Source of the DNA: Bacteroidales bacterium
Lineage (GTDB): Bacteria > Bacteroidota > Bacteroidia > Bacteroidales > Tenuifilaceae
NCBI GenBank assembly: GCA_013376985.1
Contig: JACABB010000003.1
Coordinates: 56,714 to 111,179 of the forward strand
Direction: 5' to 3'
Length of the DNA: 54,466 nt
Each line of letters opens with the position of its first letter. The stretch's first letter is position 1. The notes under the pieces were generated by a model, which had not been told where the DNA came from, searched no databases, and saw nothing but the letters and a program-made list of their open reading frames with translations. A program made the translations under genes and the position numbers. This document shows, in pieces, positions 14,769-23,414 of the stretch.

Positions 14769-16769
14769 ATGAAGCAAACAACGGTTTTTCGGCAGTTAAT
14801 TTATAATATTGTTTTCCCTGTAGTTATTGCTTTATTCATACTCGGGTTGATTAATTTTAGTACCACAAGGTCAATACTCAAAGAGAGTAGTAAAACCAGA
14901 AATTTTCTAATATCGGATGAGATAACCCAAGTATTAAAATTTCAGGATGTTACAATGTCAGTGCTTGAGGATAATTTAAATCCGATGCTAGAACAGGTAA
15001 GCAAAAAACTAACTGTAAACTATTTTGTATCAACTAAAAACATTGCTACTGCTGATTTAAACCAAATTAGAAATGAACTTAAACTCGAATCAAAACTTTA
15101 TGATCTCTACGTTATAGATACAAATGGAGTAGTAGTAAATACAACCTTTAAGAAAGATTTAGGATTAAATTTTTTCTCATTTGGCGAAGAACATAAGGCT
15201 TTAATTAAGAGAATATTCAGCGAGGGACAGTTTAAAAGCGAGAAGTTTACTATTGAAGCAAAAACACGTCGTTTAAAGAAATATACCTACCAGCCCACCC
15301 TTGATGGAAAATATATTATTGAATTAGGAATATACTCCTCCACAGCCGATCAGATTGTAAATATTATTAAGGAAACTCTTGAAGAACTTAATATTAAAGA
15401 AAAGTCCATAGTATCTGCGGAACTTTTTATGAATGCAGATAATCCATTTTCATTAACCAAAACGGATCAGCTGGATCCCAACGAAAAAGAGTTTATCAAA
15501 CAACGCTTCACTAAAAGGGATAGTAGTTTGATTAATAAAAGAATAGAACGCCGCCATCTCTCTTACCAATATTTCTACATGAATTCAGAAAACTCCGATC
15601 TCTATAAAGGATCTGTTATTCGTATAGTTTCCGACCGAACAGATGAAATTAGAGATGAGTATTTCAGGCTTTTAAGCTATGTGGTAATTTTCATCGTAGT
15701 ACTAGTACTCATTATATCACTCATATACCGTAAAACTCGAAATATTACAAACCCAATAAGAAAACTTGTTACCAATGTAAATCGAATTGCTGATGGTAAT
15801 TTGAGCGAAAGAGCGGAGGTTGCTGGGAATAATGAGATTACTACTTTATCCCAAAAATTCAATGTTATGATTGAGCAACTCGAAGAACTTTATACCGATT
15901 TGGATAAGAAAGTCAAAGAACGTACTGCTCAGGTAGTTGCTCAAAAGGAGGAAATTGAAACTCAAAGAGACGAAATTGAAAAACATAGAGATCAACTTGC
16001 TGAACAGCAAAAGCATATCATGGATAGTATTAATTACGCTAAACGTTTACAGTATGCTATTCTTCCCACCGATGAATATATCAAGGAGTTATTCCCTGAA
16101 TACTTCATTGTTTTTCACCCAAAGGATATTGTTAGCGGTGATATTTACTGGTTTAATCAGCTAAATGGCAAAAGATATTTCTCTGCTATAGATTGTACTG
16201 GACATGGTGTGCCAGGTGCTTTAGTATCGATGGTTGGACACAATTGGCTTGATTACGCTGTAAAAGATCTTAAACTTGAACGACCCATTGATATCCTTGA
16301 ATCATTAAACGTTGGAGTAACGGCTACATTTAAGGAGAAGGACGAGGATGGTGCTGTAAAAGATGGAATGGATATCGCATTATGCTGTGTTGATTACAAA
16401 ACAATGAAACTTCAATTCGCAGGAGCTTACAACCCAGCAATTATTATAAGAAATAATGAACTTATCCAACTTAAGGGAGATAAATGTCCCATTGGAGCAT
16501 TCTCAAGAAGAGCTGCAACAGGGTATACACATCAGGAAATTGATATCCAAACAGGCGATATGGTTTATGTTTTTTCCGATGGTTATGCCGACCAGTTTGG
16601 TGGGGATGATGGTCGAAAATTTTTAATAGCAAACTTCAAAAAACTTCTTATTGAAGTTAGCACGCTTCCTGTTGACCAGCAGAAGGATAAACTAGAACAA
16701 ACCTTCTTCGACTGGATGAAATATGAAAGTCAACTTGATGATATTCTTGTAGTGGGCGTAAAAATTTAA
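14769..16769 (+). CDS. Transmembrane HAMP-SpoIIE (PP2C) phosphatase
   Basis: Second gene of the cluster, 666 residues. Residues 9-30 and about 300-322 are membrane helices that bracket a periplasmic sensor of about 270 residues. A HAMP domain follows (NITNPIRKLVTNVNRIADGN), then a coiled coil (about 375-420), then a SpoIIE-type PP2C domain (about 425-666). The metal-binding acidic motifs are all present: VSGDIYW, AIDCTGHGVPGA, FSDGYADQFGG and the final DDILVVGV. It should dephosphorylate Ser/Thr on a protein, classically an anti-sigma-antagonist type target, under control of a periplasmic signal. No such target is obvious in the cluster. Confidence 0.9.
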   Translation: MKQTTVFRQLIYNIVFPVVIALFILGLINFSTTRSILKESSKTRNFLISDEITQVLKFQDVTMSVLEDNLNPMLEQVSKKLTVNYFVSTKNIATADLNQIRNELKLESKLYDLYVIDTNGVVVNTTFKKDLGLNFFSFGEEHKALIKRIFSEGQFKSEKFTIEAKTRRLKKYTYQPTLDGKYIIELGIYSSTADQIVNIIKETLEELNIKEKSIVSAELFMNADNPFSLTKTDQLDPNEKEFIKQRFTKRDSSLINKRIERRHLSYQYFYMNSENSDLYKGSVIRIVSDRTDEIRDEYFRLLSYVVIFIVVLVLIISLIYRKTRNITNPIRKLVTNVNRIADGNLSERAEVAGNNEITTLSQKFNVMIEQLEELYTDLDKKVKERTAQVVAQKEEIETQRDEIEKHRDQLAEQQKHIMDSINYAKRLQYAILPTDEYIKELFPEYFIVFHPKDIVSGDIYWFNQLNGKRYFSAIDCTGHGVPGALVSMVGHNWLDYAVKDLKLERPIDILESLNVGVTATFKEKDEDGAVKDGMDIALCCVDYKTMKLQFAGAYNPAIIIRNNELIQLKGDKCPIGAFSRRAATGYTHQEIDIQTGDMVYVFSDGYADQFGGDDGRKFLIANFKKLLIEVSTLPVDQQKDKLEQTFFDWMKYESQLDDILVVGVKI

Positions 16770-16857
16770 GTATATGAGATAGCCATAAATAATAAATTTC
16801 ATTTTAAACAATGTTATTCATGGCTTTCTATGATATTTTAAAAACAATATAACAGAC

Positions 16858-18168
16858 ATGAATAAAACGATTAGCTTAGATTTCCGTTTTAGAAAGAGTA
16901 ACAAAGACACAGCTATTTTCGCGGAAAATTTTTTGCAAGATTTAGGTAAATGCCTAAACCGTTTTAAGATGGATGCTACATTGTTAGAGAAGAATTCTTT
17001 AACAACTGATAGTTTTGTTTTAATATTCTTATCGGAGCAAGATTTTGATGACAAGCAATTTGTAAGTGAATCTATTGCCTTAGCTGATGCTCCAAGCACA
17101 TTACTAATTAATATTAATCCCCTAAAAACATTAGAAAGGGGATTCCCATTGCATAAATATAAACTATTCAGATTTTGGGAAGAGATAAAAGAAACGGGCG
17201 AGGTTAGATTATTCAGAAGAAATTCCTCCGAAAATAATGCTCATTACTGGGAAAGGATTACAGATATTACAATTGCCATTGCTGAGAAATATTCTACTAG
17301 CAAAGAATTAAAGAAAGGAAAGATATTTCTAGCCCAAACTGATAATTCACAAGCATCGGATCGCGATAATCTCTCAAGAGATTTAACCGAAATGGAATAT
17401 GAGGTTCTTCCTGATCGCTTGTTAAGTCTAGATTTTAATGAGTGTACAGAACAGGTGGAGCAATATCTAACAGGATGCTGTTTAATCATACATCCTATTT
17501 CTCTTGTATACTCAAAATATTTTAGCGATAAGCAGATTTCACTCATTGAGCATCAATGTACTCTTTCATCCAAATTTATTACATCGGATAAGCACCTCAA
17601 TATTAAAAGGATTATCTGGATTCCTTCAGATTTTGAAATTTCTGATGAAGAAAATCAAATCTTTGTTGAAAAAATTCAAAGAGATTTAGATCAATCAAAT
17701 AATACAATGGTTCTAAAGGTAACATTGGAGGAACTTAAAAAAATCTATCGTAAAATCTTATCAGGAGAAGAGGTATCAATAGGAGAGAATAATCTACCAG
17801 ACATCTATGTTGTGGCAGATAATGATGATAAAAAAATAAACGAAAAACTGGTTTCCTCAGAGAGTGGTTCTGGGATGGCAGTGAAAACAAATTATAAAGG
17901 GATTACATACAACCAACATCTAAAGTATTTAGCAAATTCTCAGGTTGTAGTTATAAACTACACCAGTGAAAATGAACCTTGGTTTACGATGAAGGTTAAT
18001 GATATTTTTAAATCAAAAGGTATGAATTCATCTAAACCCTTTAAAAAGGTTATTCTTGTTAAAGAGAACAAGGATTTAAATACATCTGCATTCGAAAGTC
18101 GTTTTTCCGAAATACACATTTGCTCATTAGAGGAATTGAAATTGAATTTAGCAGTAAAAAACAACTAA
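16858..18168 (+). CDS. Triple TIR-like domain protein
   Basis: Third gene of the cluster, 436 residues, no signal or membrane segment. It divides into three alpha/beta units of TIR-like fold: about 1-145 (SFVLIFLSEQDF ... FRFWEE), 150-310 (KIFLAQTDNSQASDRDNL, YEVLPDRLL, CCLIIHPISLVYS, SLIEHQ, KRIIWIPSDF) and 315-436 (DIYVVADNDD, NSQVVVINYTSENEPWF, KVNDIFKSKGM). Units 2 and 3 match the pattern of TIR-like proteins I know next to nSTAND1-WD40 NTPases, where a VHLIG/VELQ/IWIP layout is typical. Whether any unit is an NAD-cleaving enzyme is doubtful, as no clear catalytic Glu context is seen. It lies 12 bases before the STAND gene, so the two are likely partners. Confidence 0.7.
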   Translation: MNKTISLDFRFRKSNKDTAIFAENFLQDLGKCLNRFKMDATLLEKNSLTTDSFVLIFLSEQDFDDKQFVSESIALADAPSTLLININPLKTLERGFPLHKYKLFRFWEEIKETGEVRLFRRNSSENNAHYWERITDITIAIAEKYSTSKELKKGKIFLAQTDNSQASDRDNLSRDLTEMEYEVLPDRLLSLDFNECTEQVEQYLTGCCLIIHPISLVYSKYFSDKQISLIEHQCTLSSKFITSDKHLNIKRIIWIPSDFEISDEENQIFVEKIQRDLDQSNNTMVLKVTLEELKKIYRKILSGEEVSIGENNLPDIYVVADNDDKKINEKLVSSESGSGMAVKTNYKGITYNQHLKYLANSQVVVINYTSENEPWFTMKVNDIFKSKGMNSSKPFKKVILVKENKDLNTSAFESRFSEIHICSLEELKLNLAVKNN

Positions 18169-18180
18169 TAATTTACTCTT

Positions 18181-21100
18181 ATGGTTACATTAACCGAGCA
18201 GGGAGCAGTAACAACTAAACTAATTAATCCATTCCCTGGGTTAAGACCCTTTCATACCAATGAGGCTCACCTATTTTTTGGGAGGGAAGGTCAAAGCGAA
18301 GAGGTTCTATCTAATTTATCTCGAAATAAATTTGCTGCTATTCTTGGCGCATCAGGAACAGGAAAATCCTCATTAATATATTGTGGGCTATTACCAATTC
18401 TTTATGGTGGTTTCCTTCATAATGGCCGATCAAAGTGGAAAGTGGTTATTACTCATCCTGGTTCAAGTCCTATTGACAATCTGGCGCAAGCAATTGCCGA
18501 AACCTTCAGGGGTTCCGATAATGAGGAAAAAATCGAAACCGATACACTAATCAATCGTGCTCTACTTAAACGATCATCATCGGGTATTTTCAATGTTATC
18601 AATCAATATGGAGTTAACCCTCAGGAAAACGTACTGCTATTAATTGACCAGTTCGAGGAACTCTTTAGATATCAATTTACAAGCCATGATGCTGAGGCTG
18701 TAAATCAGGTCGATCATTTCATTAATATGATCGTAAATACAGTAAAGCAATCCGAATTACCAATTTATGTGGTAATCACAATGCGCTCTGATTTTATTGG
18801 TGAATGCTCACCTTTTCAAGATCTTACCCGCCTTATCAATGATGGTCATTACCTTATCCCAAGGATGACCCGCGATGATTTTCAGAAAGCAATAACAGGC
18901 CCGATTGCAGTGGGTGGTGGAACAATAACGGATCAACTAGTACAACTCCTTCTCAACGAAATGGGGAATAACCCCGATGAGCTTCCTATACTCCAGCATG
19001 CATTAATGCGTACATGGGATTATTGGACTTATAATAATTTAACTAATAATCCAATAGGTCTAAATGAGTATGAAGCTATAGGTAGGCTTGAAAGGGCTCT
19101 TTCTAATCATGCCAACGAAGCCTATGATGAACTCAATTTCGAACAAAAACATATCTGCGAAATTATTTTCAAATCACTTACTGAAAAAGGTGCTGATAAT
19201 AGAGGAATAAGAAGACCCACAAGCGTTACTGAATTGGCTCAAATTGCAGAGACTAGTGATCAGGAGGTAATCAAAATTGTTGAAATTTTTCGTAAAAAGG
19301 GTAGAACCTTCCTTACCCCTCCCCCATCCATTGAATTGCAATCCGATTCGATGATTGATATCTCCCATGAAAGTTTAATGCGAGTATGGGATAAATTAAA
19401 GGCTTGGGTAGAGGATGAATCAACCGCAGTTAAAATGTATAATCGGCTTGCTGAATCAGGTGAGCTGTTCCACCAAGGGAAAACGGGGCTTTGGGGTCCT
19501 CCTGATTTACAACTTGCAATTAACTGGCGAGAAAAACAAAAACCCAATCTTGCATGGGCTGTCCGATTTAATCCTGCATTTGAGAGAACAATGGTTTACC
19601 TCAAAACTAGCGAGGAGGAATACATTGCCGAGGAGGAGAATAAGATACGCTTACAAAAGCGAGCATTAAGGCGTTCAAGAATAGTTGCCTTAGTTTTAGG
19701 CTCTGCGGGAATGATATCAATAGCATTAGGTGTTCTAGCGTTTATTCAAAAACAAGAAGCATTAAAGTCAGAATCAAGAGCAAAAGAGCAGGAAAAAATA
19801 GCTATAGAAAATGCAAATAAAGCTGAGATTCAGAGAATAAAAGCTGATTCAAGCGCCATATATGCAACATCTCAGCAAAAGATTGCTGAACAACAAAAAC
19901 AATTAGCTGAACAGGAAAAACAAAATGCTGAAATAAATGCTAATGAGGCACAAAAACAAAGAACTAAAGCTGAAGAGCAGACGATTATTGCACAAGAAAA
20001 ACAAAAATTAGCAACCGAAAACGAGAAGAAAGCGAAGGAAGAACAAATTAAAGCCGAAATAGCCCGAAAAGAAGCCGATAACCGTAAAATGCTTTCAATT
20101 GCCCAATCCATGGCGGTTAAAAGCGAACAGATGCGCACTGACACATTACTTAAGGGGCTGCTAGCTTTTCAAGCATATAGCTTTAATAATGATTACAATG
20201 GTGTATCTTATAATCCCGATATTTATAAATCAGTTTATACTGGATTAAAGTTTTTCAAAGGTGTTAATTTTAACATCTATAAAGAGCATACCAGTTTTAT
20301 TAAAACTTTAGTTCAGGATAAAGAACGAATAATCTCAGGTAGTAGCGATGGCCAAGTTATTAGCTGGAATCTCAGCGATAAAACCTCAACTGTATTATTA
20401 TCAAATCAACCTATTGTTAAAAAATTGATTATAAAGGATCAAACCATATTATGTTTAACCAATAGCAGTATTGTTAATTATGATTTAAATAACAAATTAC
20501 CAGATATTTACAATCTACAGGGTGTAGATGTAAAAGACTTATTTATTACAAAGGGAGGAAAATATCTGTTAGTTTTAAATCAGAGTATCATACTTACAGA
20601 TGATTATAAAAACCAAGGTGTTGAATTTTATAAAGTAGATTCAAAGATCAATGCTGTAAAATATGATTTTAGCACAAGTAATCTATTTGTTGCACTATCG
20701 GATGGTAAAATATTTTACTGGAAGAACTTCCAATCTGAACTAGAAAAGCCTATTCTTTTGGCTAACATTCCCGATGGGAACTGGGGTGATATTAGCTTTA
20801 ATGCACAGAAAAATATTGTTGCTGCTGGAACTGCAAATAATCAAGGAGTAATTTATTTATGGGATTTTACCAATGGTAATCAAATATCACTACTTAGAGG
20901 GCATACAGCAAAGATTACAGGGATTTGTTTCTCTTCAGATGGATCTCTTATGGCTTCTGCAAGCTACGATAAATCAGTTAGACTCTGGCACATGGATGAT
21001 TTGAGAACTTTACCAATAGTTTTTGATGACCATGGGTCATGGGTAACTTCGGTTATGTTTACAAAAGATGATAAATATCTGATCAGTGGTGACAAAGACG

Positions 21101-21246
21101 GTAATATAAGGAGCTTCCCCACTGATGTTAATTCCTTAATTGTCGGTTTTTGTAATTTCTTATCAAGGGAACTAACTCAAAGCGAATGGCAAAACTATGT
21201 TGGCACAGATATACCATACAAACCCACTAAATGCAATAATAGGTGA
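18181..21246 (+). CDS. Membrane-anchored nSTAND1 NTPase with WD40 domain
   Basis: Fourth gene of the cluster, 1,021 residues. Residues about 16-450 are an nSTAND1 NTPase: NPFPGLRPF, GREGQ, Walker A GASGTGKSS (56-64), Walker B LLLIDQFEE (152-160) and the sensor MRSDF (201-205), then a winged-helix-like region with ISHESLMRVWDKL. A membrane helix lies at about 500-522 (IVALVLGSAGMISIALGVLA). A coiled coil runs from about 525 to 643, rich in AEQEKQNAE-type heptads. Residues about 700-1000 hold WD40 repeats, clearest in HTAKITGICFSSDGSLMASA and YDKSVRLW. STAND proteins are ATP-driven switches that oligomerise on ligand binding. With one helix between them, NTPase and propeller may lie on opposite sides of the inner membrane. 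Confidence 0.88.
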   Translation: MVTLTEQGAVTTKLINPFPGLRPFHTNEAHLFFGREGQSEEVLSNLSRNKFAAILGASGTGKSSLIYCGLLPILYGGFLHNGRSKWKVVITHPGSSPIDNLAQAIAETFRGSDNEEKIETDTLINRALLKRSSSGIFNVINQYGVNPQENVLLLIDQFEELFRYQFTSHDAEAVNQVDHFINMIVNTVKQSELPIYVVITMRSDFIGECSPFQDLTRLINDGHYLIPRMTRDDFQKAITGPIAVGGGTITDQLVQLLLNEMGNNPDELPILQHALMRTWDYWTYNNLTNNPIGLNEYEAIGRLERALSNHANEAYDELNFEQKHICEIIFKSLTEKGADNRGIRRPTSVTELAQIAETSDQEVIKIVEIFRKKGRTFLTPPPSIELQSDSMIDISHESLMRVWDKLKAWVEDESTAVKMYNRLAESGELFHQGKTGLWGPPDLQLAINWREKQKPNLAWAVRFNPAFERTMVYLKTSEEEYIAEEENKIRLQKRALRRSRIVALVLGSAGMISIALGVLAFIQKQEALKSESRAKEQEKIAIENANKAEIQRIKADSSAIYATSQQKIAEQQKQLAEQEKQNAEINANEAQKQRTKAEEQTIIAQEKQKLATENEKKAKEEQIKAEIARKEADNRKMLSIAQSMAVKSEQMRTDTLLKGLLAFQAYSFNNDYNGVSYNPDIYKSVYTGLKFFKGVNFNIYKEHTSFIKTLVQDKERIISGSSDGQVISWNLSDKTSTVLLSNQPIVKKLIIKDQTILCLTNSSIVNYDLNNKLPDIYNLQGVDVKDLFITKGGKYLLVLNQSIILTDDYKNQGVEFYKVDSKINAVKYDFSTSNLFVALSDGKIFYWKNFQSELEKPILLANIPDGNWGDISFNAQKNIVAAGTANNQGVIYLWDFTNGNQISLLRGHTAKITGICFSSDGSLMASASYDKSVRLWHMDDLRTLPIVFDDHGSWVTSVMFTKDDKYLISGDKDGNIRSFPTDVNSLIVGFCNFLSRELTQSEWQNYVGTDIPYKPTKCNNR

Positions 21247-22268
21247 TGAAACGAATTTTACTCATAACTTCTATTCTTTTCCTTGGCATATCGACCATTA
21301 AATCACAAAACACATGTGCCGATCAACTCAAGGTTGCACAACGAAGATTTGATGATGGACTACTCGATGATATTCCACAACTTCTTGCTAATTGTATGAA
21401 AGATGGATTTACCAAGGAGGAAAAAACGAATGCATATAAACTTCTTATTCAAACTTACCTTTTTAGTGAACAAACCGAAAAGGCTGATGGGGTGATGCTT
21501 AAGTTTTTAAAAGAATTCCCTAGCTATTCGATTGCATCTAACGATCCCAAAGAGTTTATCAACCTTTACAGCACATATCGAACGAAACCAATCTTTAAAT
21601 TGGAGATCAAAGGAGGTTTTAATTTCTGTATGCCAAAATTTATTGAACCCTTCGGTGTTGGTAATACCTCAAAGAGTCATCCAACCTACAAATCTAAACT
21701 TGGTTACAATGTTGAGGTTGACTATATTAATAAACTTTATAAGGATTTTGAATACAGTATTGGGGCATCGCTAACACTTTCAAATTTCGATTACTCCAAT
21801 AAACCTTTTGAGTATTCAACGGTAACTGGGACTTTTAAAAATAATTATTTAGGACTTCCAATTGCTGTGAGATATAATTATAAGTTAAAGACAGTAAATC
21901 TATTTGCCAAAGCAGGGCTTGAATTTGCATATTTATTTCAATCGTCAGTAAATTTAACTCGAACAGATATAAACGTAGGACGATCAGAGCCATATACTGG
22001 TGTCGAAAACCTTTTATTATCACATAAAAAGTTTGATGTTAGACCATTGCTAGCTATTGGAACCGCGTTGAAAGTTAGGAATGCTCAATTCCTGATTACT
22101 GCCGGGTTCAAACTTAGTACTATAACTCAGCTAAATAGGCAAAAGACCTATTTGAATCCATTACTTCAAGAAAAATATTTCTTTGCCGAAGATGAGTTAT
22201 TATTAAATCAATCTTTCATATCATTTTCATACATCCACCCAATTTATAAACCCAAGAAAATTAGGTAA
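21246..22268 (+). CDS. Outer-membrane beta-barrel with helical N-domain
   Basis: Fifth gene of the cluster. The ATG at 21246 overlaps the stop of the STAND gene by one base (TGATG), so translation is coupled; a GTG at 21243 is a weaker alternative. The 340-residue precursor has a signal peptide (MKRILLITSILFLGISTIKSQ), then a helical TPR-like domain (about 22-105, DDIPQLLANCMKDGFTKEE), then a barrel of amphipathic strands (FKLEIKGGFNF, GYNVEVDYI, EYSIGASLTLSNF, GLPIAVRYNY, LFAKAGLEFAY, ITAGFKLS, SFISFSYIHP). The helical part would face the periplasm. It may relay between the inner-membrane switch and the surface. A specific PorP/SprF assignment is not supported. Confidence 0.75.
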   Translation: MKRILLITSILFLGISTIKSQNTCADQLKVAQRRFDDGLLDDIPQLLANCMKDGFTKEEKTNAYKLLIQTYLFSEQTEKADGVMLKFLKEFPSYSIASNDPKEFINLYSTYRTKPIFKLEIKGGFNFCMPKFIEPFGVGNTSKSHPTYKSKLGYNVEVDYINKLYKDFEYSIGASLTLSNFDYSNKPFEYSTVTGTFKNNYLGLPIAVRYNYKLKTVNLFAKAGLEFAYLFQSSVNLTRTDINVGRSEPYTGVENLLLSHKKFDVRPLLAIGTALKVRNAQFLITAGFKLSTITQLNRQKTYLNPLLQEKYFFAEDELLLNQSFISFSYIHPIYKPKKIR

Positions 22269-22269
22269 T

Positions 22270-23403
22270 ATGAAGAGATCTTATTTCATATTTTTTCTAG
22301 CAACATTGCTTATTTCGTGTGAAAAGCCAATATCAGATTTTCAATCTAAAAACTTTATTAAGTTTTTTGGGAGTGGTTTTGAAAGCAAGGGAAACGATGT
22401 AATTGAGCTAGCAGATGGCGGCTATGTATTTACAGGTTACGATAAAACAAACGCTTCAGATCAACAGATATTTGCAGGTAAAGTTGATAAAAATGGAAAT
22501 TTGATTTGGAGTAATACTTATGGAAAAAACAATGCCAAAGCGGAAGGAAAAATTGTTAAAGCAATATCTGATGGTTTTTTAATTGCTGGTACTTCTATCC
22601 CCACTAACTCTAGTATTACTCGTTCATTTATTATGAAGGTCAATACATATGGTGATTCGCTCTGGTATAAAGAAATTGATGATTCTACCTATAGCATTGT
22701 AGTTAATGATATCCTTGTAACAAGTAATAATATATATGTAGCTGGTCAGTCCTATAAATCAAACGCGAGCAAATCAGATTATTACAGGGCTAAACTGAAT
22801 ACTTCGGGCGAACTCCTCTATGGAAAGTCAAGTTTTTTAGCATCTAATAGTTCTTATAAAAGAATCTTTCAGCAGCAGGATAATAATTTACTCCTAGTTG
22901 GAACTTTTGGTGAAAGCAATTTAATTTCAATTGTTCCAATTGATCAAAACACTATGAACGAAACAAGTCCTACTAATACAGTGACTCCAGGCGAAACTGC
23001 TGCTGATGCCACTCTCAATGGGGATAAATTGTATTTGCTCATAAATAAAAACCAAACGAGTTTGAAACTATCAAAATTAAACTCGGGCTATATTGAAGAG
23101 TGGCAAACAGAAACAATAAACTCAATTACAGGCAAATCCGTAGTTTATAATGTTGATGGAACACTAATGATTGGTGGTGAGAGCGTTGATGATTTAGGTA
23201 ATTCATTAATTAATTTTATAAAGATAAATGCTGATGGTAGCGTTTACAATGGACAAACCTATAGAACTTTTCTTGGCACTATTGGAAGGCTAATACAAAC
23301 AAGTGATAATGGGCTAATTATGGTCGGAACAACAAATGAGACCTATGGTAAAAATGTTCAGTTGATTAAGACTGATAAGGACTATTTTATGCTTAAAAAA
23401 TAA
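22270..23403 (+). CDS. Beta-propeller-like lipoprotein
   Basis: Sixth gene of the cluster, one base after the barrel gene. The 377-residue precursor has a lipoprotein signal (ATLLISC, lipidated Cys17). The mature part repeats the pattern GGYVFTGYDK ... VDKNGNLIWSNTYG ... DGFLIAGTS ... VNTYGDSLWYKEI about five to six times at roughly 50-residue intervals, as in delta-60/PQQ-like propeller proteins common in Bacteroidota. It is probably anchored in the outer membrane next to the barrel, possibly surface exposed. No enzymatic motif is seen. Confidence 0.75.
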   Translation: MKRSYFIFFLATLLISCEKPISDFQSKNFIKFFGSGFESKGNDVIELADGGYVFTGYDKTNASDQQIFAGKVDKNGNLIWSNTYGKNNAKAEGKIVKAISDGFLIAGTSIPTNSSITRSFIMKVNTYGDSLWYKEIDDSTYSIVVNDILVTSNNIYVAGQSYKSNASKSDYYRAKLNTSGELLYGKSSFLASNSSYKRIFQQQDNNLLLVGTFGESNLISIVPIDQNTMNETSPTNTVTPGETAADATLNGDKLYLLINKNQTSLKLSKLNSGYIEEWQTETINSITGKSVVYNVDGTLMIGGESVDDLGNSLINFIKINADGSVYNGQTYRTFLGTIGRLIQTSDNGLIMVGTTNETYGKNVQLIKTDKDYFMLKK

Positions 23404-23414
23404 TAGACACAGCC

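Noticed and set aside
19872-20144. 90-codon minus-strand Cys/Ser-rich frame
   Set aside because: It is the antisense shadow of the coiled-coil region of the STAND gene.
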